Assembly (NCBI GenBank): GCA_016714005.1 | Contig: JADJOA010000014.1 | Span: 558,001 to 622,000, forward strand | DNA: 64,000 nt | Direction of reading: 5' to 3' | DNA from: Bacteroidota bacterium | GTDB taxonomy: Bacteria; Bacteroidota; Bacteroidia; AKYH767-A; OLB10 | In this document: one piece after another, positions 39,999-48,870 of the stretch | Layout: every line of letters begins with the position of its first letter | Position numbering within the stretch: the stretch's first letter is position 1 | Notes under the pieces: model-generated | Databases searched by the model: none | What the model saw: only the letters and a program-made list of their open reading frames with translations | What the model was told of the DNA's origin: nothing | Position numbers and translations under genes: made by a program

Positions 39999-41927
39999 TT
40001 ACTTTGTAGTAGCGCTCAACATAATTTGTGTTCCTTGTGGCTTGTTTGCTTTCCACTCTACTTTCCATCCGCAAACTTCAGCACGCTTTTTAATATTATC
40101 AATTCCGTTTCCTTCTAGAGGGTGATGCTTCATTCCGTTCCCATTATCAGCAACTGTAATGCTCAATTTATCATCGCTCAAAAAATCAATTTTTATTTCG
40201 GTACATCCGCTGTGTCTCAGTGCATTGTTAACACATTCTTTTAAGATATAAAAAAGATGCAGAATATTTACGGGAGTAAAAGAAATATCGTTAACTATCT
40301 TCTCGCTGAAATCATATTTTACAGCAGGATAGTTTTTCATAAGGCGCTGCATCCATGCCTTAAACCTATCGGCAAGATTGGTAAAAAGTAGCTGCTCATT
40401 TTTTAAAACCCATATCGTATCGCTTAACTGTGTAACCATTTTGCGCGCATTTTCTTCTAAGTTTTCGGTAGCGGTATTTTCATCAACGGTTTTTTCTTTT
40501 AAACCTTTTACGTTGTTGGTTATTGCCGCGGCATATGCTCCAAGGTTATCGTGCAAATCGGCAGCAATTCGTTTGCGTTCGGTTTCCTGTGCAGTACGTA
40601 TCTCTTCAGCAGCTAGCATTTTTTGCTGCACTAATGCTGTTTCCATTTTTTGCATTTGCAACAACTGCCGGTTACGGTATGCCAAACCCATCAGTACTGA
40701 AATCAAAACAACAATAATTATGGAACCAATGGCTATATAACGGTTCCTGGTAATTTTGCTTTCCTGTTGTATAATGATGTTTTCTTTTTTCTGTAATTCG
40801 TATTTGACTTCAAGTGCAGTAATGGCTTCATTTGAATTCTTTTTATTAAGAGAGTCTTTAAATTGACTAATTTTTTGCATCGCTTCGCCATATTCCATCC
40901 CCATTTTCGCTTCTTTATAATTTTTTGCTAATGCGCCATACAAGAAAATTAACTTGGAGTAGCTGCCAAGTTTTTCTGCAACTGGAATGGCCCTGAGCGC
41001 AACATCAATACCTTTATCCGTCTTGTTTATAGATGCATAAAACGATGACAACTGCGCAAGGTCAGAAACAATAAAAAGATTGTCACCAATTTGTTCTCTT
41101 ATTTTTATAGCCTCATTCAAATCAGCTTCAGCCTCTGCAAATTTTTTCTGCTTCACATATATGTCGGCTCGTATGTTGAGGGCGTTGGCAATGTGAAAAA
41201 GGTTTTGATCAATTTGCCCGTACCTGAGTGCTTCATTTATAAAATAAAATGCCGAATCACTTTTGCCAATGTTGTTATAGCAGGAAGCAATGTTTGAAAA
41301 AAGAAACGGAGATTTTGTTTTGATATATTCATTGGGTGTAGCATCTATTCCTTTGTTAAGCCATTTGATAGCATCATCAAACTTCTCCAATTCCATATGG
41401 GCCCAACCAAGGTTTACATACGCTCTTGATATCCATAACTCATTATTGTTTTGCTCCGCTTTTTTAAGCAAAAGGAATAAATTATCAATAGCTTCTTTAC
41501 TGCGGCTTGTCCTTATATCTAAACCTATCCTGGTATTTAAAAGCCAGAGATAAGAATCAAAATATTTATCCGCTGAGGGAATGACAAACAACACACTATC
41601 GGTTAAGTTGAATGCCCCGGCAATATGTCCAGTGCGTGTAAGATAACCGGCATAAGCGGCTTTTACACGATAAAGTTCCGGTGAATTGGGAATAGCAAGC
41701 TCTTCTCCTGTTTTGATGTATTTATAAAAAGTATCGGCAGGTATAGAATGGCTTCGTGATAAAATTTCGATAACCGTTTGTAACTGTTCGTTTAAATTAC
41801 TCCCGTTGCCTGCATGTTTTTTCAGGCTGTCAAGAATAGCTGTTTGCCCCAAAAATTTTGTTACGCTAAACAAAACAAAAAACAAAATGAAAACGATGCG
41901 CACCACTAGGTATTTACTTTTAATCAT
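39999..41927 (-). CDS. TPR-containing sensor histidine kinase (HisKA_3 type)
   Basis: About 642 residues from ATG 41927 (MIKSKYLVVRIVFILFF). The layout is a signal peptide, a periplasmic or cytosol-facing array of TPR-like repeats (AYVNLGWAHMELEKFDDAIKW, NALNIRADIYVKQKKFAEAEA), a transmembrane helix near 395-415 (YIAIGSIIIVVLISVLMG) and a coiled coil. A HisKA_3 dimerisation helix (ERKRIAADLHDNLGAYAAAI, phospho-His in DLHD) and an HATPase domain (ECVNNALRHSG, VADNGNGM, GNGIDNIKKRAE) follow. This architecture pairs with NarL-type regulators, and one is encoded just downstream. The frame is intact. Confidence 0.9.
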   Translation of the reverse strand: MIKSKYLVVRIVFILFFVLFSVTKFLGQTAILDSLKKHAGNGSNLNEQLQTVIEILSRSHSIPADTFYKYIKTGEELAIPNSPELYRVKAAYAGYLTRTGHIAGAFNLTDSVLFVIPSADKYFDSYLWLLNTRIGLDIRTSRSKEAIDNLFLLLKKAEQNNNELWISRAYVNLGWAHMELEKFDDAIKWLNKGIDATPNEYIKTKSPFLFSNIASCYNNIGKSDSAFYFINEALRYGQIDQNLFHIANALNIRADIYVKQKKFAEAEADLNEAIKIREQIGDNLFIVSDLAQLSSFYASINKTDKGIDVALRAIPVAEKLGSYSKLIFLYGALAKNYKEAKMGMEYGEAMQKISQFKDSLNKKNSNEAITALEVKYELQKKENIIIQQESKITRNRYIAIGSIIIVVLISVLMGLAYRNRQLLQMQKMETALVQQKMLAAEEIRTAQETERKRIAADLHDNLGAYAAAITNNVKGLKEKTVDENTATENLEENARKMVTQLSDTIWVLKNEQLLFTNLADRFKAWMQRLMKNYPAVKYDFSEKIVNDISFTPVNILHLFYILKECVNNALRHSGCTEIKIDFLSDDKLSITVADNGNGMKHHPLEGNGIDNIKKRAEVCGWKVEWKANKPQGTQIMLSATTK

Positions 41928-42209
41928 GCCGTTATGCAGCAAATATAATTTTAAGTTGTTGTTAAGGGGTTTGTACTATAAACTATGTATTGATTGCAAT
42001 TACGTGGGCTTTCAATTTTGGGGTGTTCATTAAAATGTATTCAAGAAAATTTCTGATCACGAAATCTGCTAATGAAATACAAAGCCATAATACTCCTTTG
42101 GTTAATATGCGAAACCATACATGCACTGCATTTAAGTTTTGAGTGGGCAAAATAAAAGACAGGTCCATCGCAAAATACGAGCTTAGCGGCTGATTGTGCA
42201 GGAGTGGGG

Positions 42210-42366
42210 TGTGCAACAGGCAAAGTAGTTCAAAATTCAAAAATTTTAAACTCATATTGATATAAGCAATTTGCAAAACGGAATTTATTTTGTTCAGATT
42301 AATTCTTCCTGCTACAAAGAGAATGGGACGATGGCGTGGACACAAAAATTAATTTTTAAGCATTAA
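42210..42366 (+). pseudogene. Remnant of a T9SS C-terminal sorting domain
   Basis: The plus strand encodes CATGKVVQNSKILNSY and then, one frame over, DISNLQNGIYFVQINSS and WTQKLIFKH before TAA at 42364-42366. This is the last ~50 residues of a T9SS type A sorting domain, closely like those of the propeller genes at 50915-55660 (DATGKEIQKLKSQNSK ... KFENGIY). No matching upstream part of a gene is present between 41943 and 42210, where I see nothing else. It looks like the leftover end of a deleted surface-protein gene. Confidence 0.65.
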
Positions 42367-42475
42367 AGTAAGTTCGGCTTTTATCTTTCATATCCCCTTA
42401 ATATTTATTGGGATTTTTATTTTTTATATCTTGCCGTTGAATGTTTCTGCAACCATATCTTTATAGGCGTATTTT

Positions 42476-45400
42476 ATGTCTGTCACCCGATTTTTAATTG
42501 TTACTTCTTTCATTATTGCTTATTCTTTTTCTCACGGGCAGGAAAAAAATATTGCGCTCAAACAATACACCTCCGAAAACGGACTTTCAGATAACCAGGT
42601 TACCTGTACGTTACGCGACCCTTTGGGTTTTATGTGGATTGGGACTAAGGACGGGTTGAACAGGTTTGACGGCAGGGAATTTTATGTTTTTAAGCACAAC
42701 GAAAACGATACGCAGTCAATTTGTGGAAACGGCATTAAGTGTATTGAGTTAGATGCCGATTCACTTTTATGGATTGGCACAGCGGGTAACGGGTTTTGCA
42801 GTTATGATTTCCGTACCGGAAAATTTAAAACATTTAACAAGGACAATTCACCTCTTAACTCTAATACAGTTAATGATATTACTTATGACAGGTATAAAAA
42901 TATTTTATGGCTTGGTTTAAATCATTGGGGGCTGCAGGTATATGATTTAAAAACAAACAGAATTAAAACAGATCCTGTGCTGGTTTCAAAAAACACTTAC
43001 TATGATGTAGAGTTGAAAGACAGTATAGCCTACTTTGCAGGTATTATTGAATCAGCTAAACGAATTGAAAAAATTGGCAAGTTCAGAACCAAGACCGGAC
43101 CCCTAGCACGCACGCTTAACAAAATTGTTGCAGCATCGGACGGTAAATTATGGTGTGGCGCATGGGATAACGGCTTGCATGAGTTTGATACAGAAACAAA
43201 ACTGCTCAACTCTTTTAGCATTGAGGCAGGACAACCGATAAAACCATCGGGAGATGAGGTGGTGAGTATCGCAGAGGATGACAACAAAATATTATGGTGC
43301 GGCACCAAAACATCAGGCGTGCATTTTTTTGATTTAAAAACCAAAGCTTTTTCAGATAAGATTAAACTTACCAAACCCATTACTACAAGAATTAACCACA
43401 TTTATAAAGATAATTTTAACCGTATGTGGCTGGCAACAGAGGGTGGATTGTATTGTTACGATCCATTACTTAACCAGTTTGAAATAACACACCTGCCGGT
43501 TCCGCCCACATTAGTTCGTGTAAGGTGAATGACAGGATTATTACTCCTGGGGGAAAAGAATTTGTTATAACACATTGCGGGTTGTTTTATAAAAATGCCG
43601 GTGATGCTGCATACAGATATAAAGAAATAATTTACCGTAACGAAAGGTTGGAACTAACAACCGCTTTTGCCGATTCGGAAAACAAGATATGGATTGGAGC
43701 CAACCGTAGTGTCTTTCTTCTTGATACAATTACAGCCGAATTAAATACCATGCCCGCAAGTGCTGAAATGAGAAAAGGTGCGCTGTTTTTTATGGGTGGC
43801 ACACGCATAAACACGCTGGGTGAAATAAAATATCACAACAAAAACTACATCATTGCCTCCTATTATGGAATTGAATTAGTGTTGATTGATATTGACAGAA
43901 AAAATTTCTTCTTTTTAAGGGGCGATACTTCCATTAATAACCTTTTTATGGACAATTTACCAAGAAAGATTTTGATTGACTCAAAAAACAATTTCTGGTA
44001 TTGCGGTGTAAACAATGGCATAACAAGATTAAAACTGCCTGATGGGATATCACTAACCGATTTCCTTTATGCATATACGACATTTCATGAATTACACGGG
44101 TGTTATGCACTGGGCAAAAAAAGCGATGGCAAATTAAAAGTGAACAATGCTTTTGACATGCTTGAAAATGACGATAACTCCTACTGGGTAACCACACAAG
44201 GTAATGGGCTTGTAAAGTTTTTCCCCGAAAATACTTCAGCACCTTTTATCTCTTATTCAAACCAGTTAAAATCGTTGCAGGGCATGGCAAGATCCAATGA
44301 AGAAAATCTTTGGATAATTTCATCTACCGGGTTGCTGCATTACAATACTGCCAACAACCGGTATAAATTGTTTGACGCCAAAAGCGGAGTAAACGAAATT
44401 GTAAGCGGATTCTTTTTTTAAGAATAAAAACACACCTGCTAACTTATTAAGCGCAGGGTTTAATGGTGGCTTTATCTCCTTTAACCCCGCTAAAATTTTG
44501 CGCGATACCGAAAAGCCTTCCTTATCGGTAAGTAAACTTTGGGTTATGGATGCCGTTAGCGACACACTTTTGTTTTCAGACTTAAAACTCGCACACAATA
44601 AAAATTTTATAAAGTTTTATTTAAGCTCCAATTGTTTTTCAAACAACGAACAGGTGACCTATCACTATCGCTTATCGGGTATTGATGAAGAATGGCGCAG
44701 CAACGAACACAATCCCCTGGTAACTTACACCAACTTGCCACACGGAGATTTTTTGTTTGAATACAAAGCCGTTAACAGCGATGGTGTGCAAAGCGAGGTA
44801 AAATCACTCCAGCTTATTATTATTCCGCCATTTTACCAAACATGGTATTTCTATGCGTTGGTTGCAATGGCTGCTGCCGCAATTATTTATACTATATATA
44901 AATTACGCATTAACCAGGTACTTAAACTGCAGGAAGTGCGCAATAAAATAGCCCGCGATTTGCACGATGACATTGGCAGCACCATTGGCGGTATAAACAT
45001 ATACAGCCAGGTTGCCAATGTTAAGCTAACCAATAACGGTGCTTCTGATGTAAAATCAATATTGGAAAAGATAGAAGAATCATCGCGCGAAATAATTGAT
45101 AAAACTGCCGATGCGGTGTGGGCGGTTAGTCCGCATAACGATTCACTTAAAAACTTAGTAATGCGTATGGAAGCTTATGCTGCATCGTTATTGGGAGCTG
45201 CCCACATTACATTTAAGATTGATTGTGACGAAAACCTGTATCATGCCCAACTGGAAATGAACCACCGCAAAAATCTCTTCCTTATTTACAAAGAAGCCAT
45301 ACATAACATTTTAAAATATGCCCATGCCACCCACGTTAATATTTCCATTATTAAAAAGAGCAATAAATTGCAGATGGTAATTGCCGATGATGGTAAAGGA

Positions 45401-45532
45401 ATAGACAAAAACAAAAACCCTTATAACGGCAACGGCATAAAAAACATGAAAGCACGTGCCGAAGAACTAAACGGCAGTTTTGGAATTACAAGCAGTGCAG
45501 CGAAAGGTACCCGCATAGAAATAGAAGTTTAA
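42476..45532 (+). CDS. Two-component propeller sensor histidine kinase, two frameshifts
   Basis: About 1,018 residues when joined. A signal peptide is followed by two-component-regulator propeller blades (TSENGLSDNQVTCTLRDPLG, FMWIGTKDGLNRFDG, LLWIGTAGNGFCSYD, RMWLATEGGLYCYDP). These periplasmic sensor repeats are typical of Bacteroidota hybrid sensors. The Y_Y_Y domain (YHYRLSGIDEEWRSNE ... YTNLPHGDFLFEYKA) precedes a transmembrane helix (TWYFYALVAMAAAAIIYTIY) and a HisKA_3/HATPase kinase (KIARDLHDDIGSTIGG; ADDGKGIDKN). Breaks lie near 43520 (GTGTAAGGTGAATG) and at the T7 run about 44414-44420, where one T restores GFFFKNKNTPANLLSAG. There is no receiver or AraC domain, so the signal must go to a separate regulator, most likely the one at 45883. 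Confidence 0.87.
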
Positions 45533-45690
45533 CTTTTTATGCTCTTTTTGCCTTTTAACCTAAAAGTTAAGTGTTAAACGCACCCCATTTACAGGATATT
45601 TATAAAAGTAAAAGCAACTTTATAGTTGTTAGAACTCTGTTATCATACATAAAACCCTGCAAAATAATTATGGGGACGGTTATTCGAAAA

Positions 45691-45728
45691 AGGAAACCCG
45701 TCTCCACAATTGTGGAGACGGCTTTCCT
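45691..45728. repeat. 38-bp near-perfect inverted repeat between kinase and regulator
   Basis: Two 19-base arms meet without a loop: 45691-45709 and 45710-45728 are complementary at 18 of 19 positions, core CGTCTCCACAATTGTGGAGA. No T tract follows on the plus strand. On the minus strand a TTTTT run lies past the stem. It sits in the 350-base gap between the kinase stop (45532) and the regulator start (45883), which otherwise holds no gene. It could be an attenuating hairpin, a terminator, or a small mobile palindrome. Confidence 0.7.
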
Positions 45729-45833
45729 AAACAGGAATAACTATTTCTTACCTAAGTATAGAGCAATGCTGAACAGGACAAGGTTAAATTGGCATTACTT
45801 GCATCATGTTACATACAAAAAACAACCGTTTTC

Positions 45834-45845
45834 ACCATAATTGGT
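45834..45845. promoter_or_regulatory. ACCA-N4-TGGT operator candidate upstream of the response regulator
   Basis: ACCATAATTGGT in the context TTTTCACCATAATTGG, 37 bases before the ATG at 45883. The same inverted repeat recurs upstream of the propeller genes at 46658, 48820 and 50915. A possible promoter (ATTTG near 45854, CATTTTTG near 45870) lies just downstream, so binding would be upstream of -33, the usual position for activation. Confidence 0.5.
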
Positions 45846-45882
45846 TAACCCATATTTGAAATTACAATTGCATTTTTGTGTC

Positions 45883-46584
45883 ATGAAAAATGAAGGCAAG
45901 CCGCTACGGGTTATTTGTTTTGATGATAATAAAAACATTCGCGATTCTGTTTCACTGCTTTTATCAACCACCGGCAACATAAAAATGATTGCCGGATTTG
46001 ATTCCTGTAAAAACCTTCTGCAGGATATAGAGCGCGAAAAACCCGATGTAATAATTATGGATATAGACATGCCCGAAATAAACGGAGTACAGGCTGTTGA
46101 AATTTTGCGCAAGCAGCACCCCACCCTTCCGGTAATGATGCTTACGGGTTTTGAAGATGACGAAAAAGTTTTTAGCAGCCTGTGTGCAGGTGCCAACGGC
46201 TACATTTTAAAAAACACAAAAATGGATTCGCTCATCAACCAGATACAGGAAGTGTATGAGGGCGGAGCACCTATGACACCCCTTATTGCCAGAAAAGTTT
46301 TAAACCAGTTTGCCAAAATGCAGCCACAGAAAACACCCGATGAAAACTATAACCTCAGCAACCGCGAAAAAGATGTATTACAACTTTTAGTACAAGGCAA
46401 ATCATATAAAATGATTGCCGATGAATTACACATAAGCTACGAAACCGTGCATTCGCACATACGCAAAATTTACCAGAAGCTGCAGGTAAATTCAGTAGGC
46501 GAGGCAGTGAGCAAAACCATTTCAAAAAATATACTAAAGGCATTTAGTGCACTAATAACAGCAATGGGTTTTTGGCAGGTATAA
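45883..46584 (+). CDS. NarL/LuxR-family response regulator
   Basis: About 233 residues from ATG 45883 (MKNEGKPLRVICFDDNKNIR); a longer frame from 45841 would run through the operator. The receiver carries IIMDIDMPEINGVQA with the phospho-Asp, and MLTGFEDDEKVF and GYILKNTK. The C-terminal LuxR HTH is LSNREKDVLQLLVQGKSYKM and ETVHSHIRKIYQKLQVNS. It shares the GGAPM(S/T)PxIARK linker with the regulator at 39251, so the two are paralogues. Its neighbours are the propeller sensor kinase upstream and the T9SS propeller cluster downstream, the presumed signal source and targets. Confidence 0.9.
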   Translation: MKNEGKPLRVICFDDNKNIRDSVSLLLSTTGNIKMIAGFDSCKNLLQDIEREKPDVIIMDIDMPEINGVQAVEILRKQHPTLPVMMLTGFEDDEKVFSSLCAGANGYILKNTKMDSLINQIQEVYEGGAPMTPLIARKVLNQFAKMQPQKTPDENYNLSNREKDVLQLLVQGKSYKMIADELHISYETVHSHIRKIYQKLQVNSVGEAVSKTISKNILKAFSALITAMGFWQV

Positions 46585-46586
46585 CA

Positions 46587-46738
46587 TTCACCATATCTGG
46601 TTATTGACTTGCAATGCCTCTTTTAATACAATTGCCTGTTAAATTTTTTATAGCGAGGTGTGTCCTCAAAAAATTTATAAAACAAGTTTGCTGTTGCTGG
46701 TTATTATTCTGTATGGAGTAAAGAATAATAATGCGCAA
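46587..46738 (+). repeat. Upstream direct repeat, copy A1
   Basis: From TTCACCATATCTGGTTATTG to the end of the signal peptide codons (AATGCGCAA). It is nearly identical to copy A2 at 48717-48870, differing by a few substitutions and two single-base indels. It contains the promoter region and the first 27 codons of the propeller gene. Confidence 0.85.
46590..46601. promoter_or_regulatory. ACCA-N4-TGGT operator candidate, first propeller gene
   Basis: ACCATATCTGGT, 56 bases before the GTG at 46658. A -7-like TACAATTG lies about 30 bases downstream. Confidence 0.5.
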
Positions 46739-48652
46739 ACGTTTCAGTGGGCGAAGCGGATGGGAGCCGTATCAGGTCAAAATTCTGGAAATGCAATCAC
46801 TACCGATGCGGCAGGCAATTCGTATACTACAGGCGTGTTTAGCGGAACTGTTGACTTTGATCCCGGAGCAGGCGTGTTTAATTTAACCTCAACCAATAGA
46901 GCTGCTTTTATTTGCAAATTAAATGCAAGGGAAATTTTGTTTGGGCAAAGCAAATTTCAGGAACAGGCGTTGCCGCAGGGTATGGGATTAACATTGACAA
47001 CACGGGGAATATTATAGTAATGGGTACTTATAGCGCAACAGCTGATCTTGACCCAGGTGCAGCAGCATTTAATGTTACCTCAACAGCATTTTGGAATATT
47101 TTTGTTGTAAAATTAAATTCAGCCGGAAATTTTGTTTGGGGTAAAAAGATTTCCGGAACGGATAATATACATTGTTATAATGGTGTAGAAACAGATGCTG
47201 CAGGAAACGTTGTTATTGGAGGGTTTTTTACCGGAACAATTGATTTTGACCCGGGGGCAGGCACATTTAACATGTCAAATGCCGGTGGGGTAACTCCCGA
47301 TATTTTTATATTAAAATTAACGGCAGCAGGAAATTTTTCATGGGCTGTTCGCATTGGCTCAACACAACCTGATTATTGCCGTGATATTACCGTTGATGCC
47401 GCAGGCAATGTATGCAGTAGGTGATTTTCAAGGCACAGTTGACTTTAATCCAGGTGCCGCTGTATTTAACATGACTGATGCCGGTGGTGGTTATATATTA
47501 AAATTAACCTCAGCCGGAAACTTTACTTGGGGCAAGGCAAATAAACAGTGCAACAGGAATTGACAACACAGCTTTAGAAGCGGTTGCAGTAGATGGAGCA
47601 GGATATGTATATGCTGCAGGAGGTTTTTTTGCCACAGCCGACTTAGACCCTGGCGTAGCAACTTATAATGTAACATCAGCCGGAGCGCAGGATATATTTT
47701 ACATCAAACTAAGCCCAGCAGGAAATTTTATTTGGGGAAAACGTGTGGGCGGTACTCAGCCTGACCGTGCCGTTGATATAGCATTAGATAATCTAAATAA
47801 TGTTTTTATAACCTGGCCACTTTAGACAGACAGTTGACTTTAATCCGGGGGCTGCAACGTATAACTTACTTCAGTTGGCACCCAAGATATGTTTGTAAGT
47901 AAATTAACTTCTGCCGGAAATTTTGTGGGCTTGTCAATTAGGTTCTGCAACTTCAAATTACCTTAGCCCTACCTCCATTGTTGTAGATGATTCTTTTAAC
48001 GTTTACACTACCGGCCAGTTTAACACTACCATAGATTTTAATCCGTTTGCAGGTACATTTAATATAACAGCAGCTGGAACCTGGGATATCTTTATAGATA
48101 AAATAGGCAGCCCCTCCCCCCTCCCAATAGAACTTTTATCTTTTGACGCAGCGCCAAACAAAAACACTATTGACATAACCTGGGCAACAGCCACCGAAAC
48201 CAACAACGATTTTTTTACAATTGAAAAAAGCAAAGACGGAAACAAGTTTGAAGATGTAGCAAAAGTTGATGGTGCAGGCAATTCAAACCAAAGTTATAGA
48301 ATATTCTTTTACAGATAAAAGTCCATACAACGGCTTATCATACTATCGCCTAAAGCAGACTGACTTTAATGGCGAGTTTTCTTATTCAAAAACGGTGGCA
48401 GTAAATTTAAATCCAAACAATCAGTTTTATCTTTATCAGAACCCGTCAGCCAACCATATTATTGTTGCATTTAAAAATGCAGAAACACAGCCCTGCAAAC
48501 TTTTAATACATGATGTAACTGGCCGAATGGTGCACGAACAGCAAATAACCTCGGCAACCACTATTTTAAATTTTGCTTTTTTACCAGGAGTATATGTTGC
48601 CAGCGTAAAATACAGCCAGCAAGCTTTTTCGCAAAAGTTTATAGTACGGTAG
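46658..48652 (+). CDS. Secreted SBBP-type seven-bladed propeller with T9SS domain, heavily frameshifted (possible pseudogene)
   Basis: GTG start, signal peptide (KTSLLLLVIILYGVKNNNAQ), then seven repeats of about 60 residues with the core D(F/L)(D/N)PG-x-x-x-(F/Y)N-(L/V)-T and GNF-x-WGK. These resemble the SBBP beta-propeller repeat. The C-terminal module PSPLPIELLSFDAAPNKNT is followed by a T9SS sorting domain (NPSANHIIVAFKNAETQ ... YSQQAFSQKFIVR). At least seven frame changes occur (near 46930, 47408, 47545, 47812, 47868, 47925 and 48288), including a lost dinucleotide in GNVYAVG. This is denser than elsewhere, while its tandem twin at 48820 is almost clean. Either the consensus here is poor because of the repeat, or this copy is decaying. 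Confidence 0.75.
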
Positions 48653-48724
48653 CAAATTTTGCAATGGTTTTTATCAGCAATGCTAGTGAGAAAATTGGCA
48701 GCGTGCGGCTTTATTTTTCACCAT
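48112..48724 (+). repeat. 3' direct repeat, copy B1
   Basis: About 613 bases covering the SPLPIELLSF module, the T9SS sorting domain and the 3' flank, nearly identical to copy B2 at 50230-50842. The segment from about 48350 onward is almost base-for-base the same. Confidence 0.85.
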
Positions 48725-48870
48725 ATCTGGTTATTGACTTGCAATGCCTCTTTTAATACAATTGCCTGTTAAATTTTTTTATAGCAAAGTGTGCCCTCTA
48801 AAAAATTTATAAAACAAGTTTGCTGTTGCTGGTTATTATTCTGTTTGGAGTAAAAAATAATAATGCGCAA
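48717..48870 (+). repeat. Upstream direct repeat, copy A2
   Basis: Second copy of the promoter/signal-peptide segment found at 46587-46738. Together with B1/B2 it defines a tandem duplication with a unit of about 2.1 kb. Confidence 0.85.
48720..48731. promoter_or_regulatory. ACCA-N4-TGGT operator candidate, second propeller gene
   Basis: ACCATATCTGGT in the same context as the copy at 46590. It precedes the propeller gene at 48820. Confidence 0.5.

Noticed and set aside
41983..42345. Open frame of about 120 codons on the minus strand between the two kinase genes
   Set aside because: Its translation is rich in Leu, His and Cys with no coherent segments, and the plus strand of part of the region encodes a recognisable T9SS domain end.
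46587..48870. Insertion sequence or transposon explaining the direct repeats
   Set aside because: No transposase, terminal inverted repeats or target-site duplication is visible; the repeats are the ends of a tandem gene duplication.
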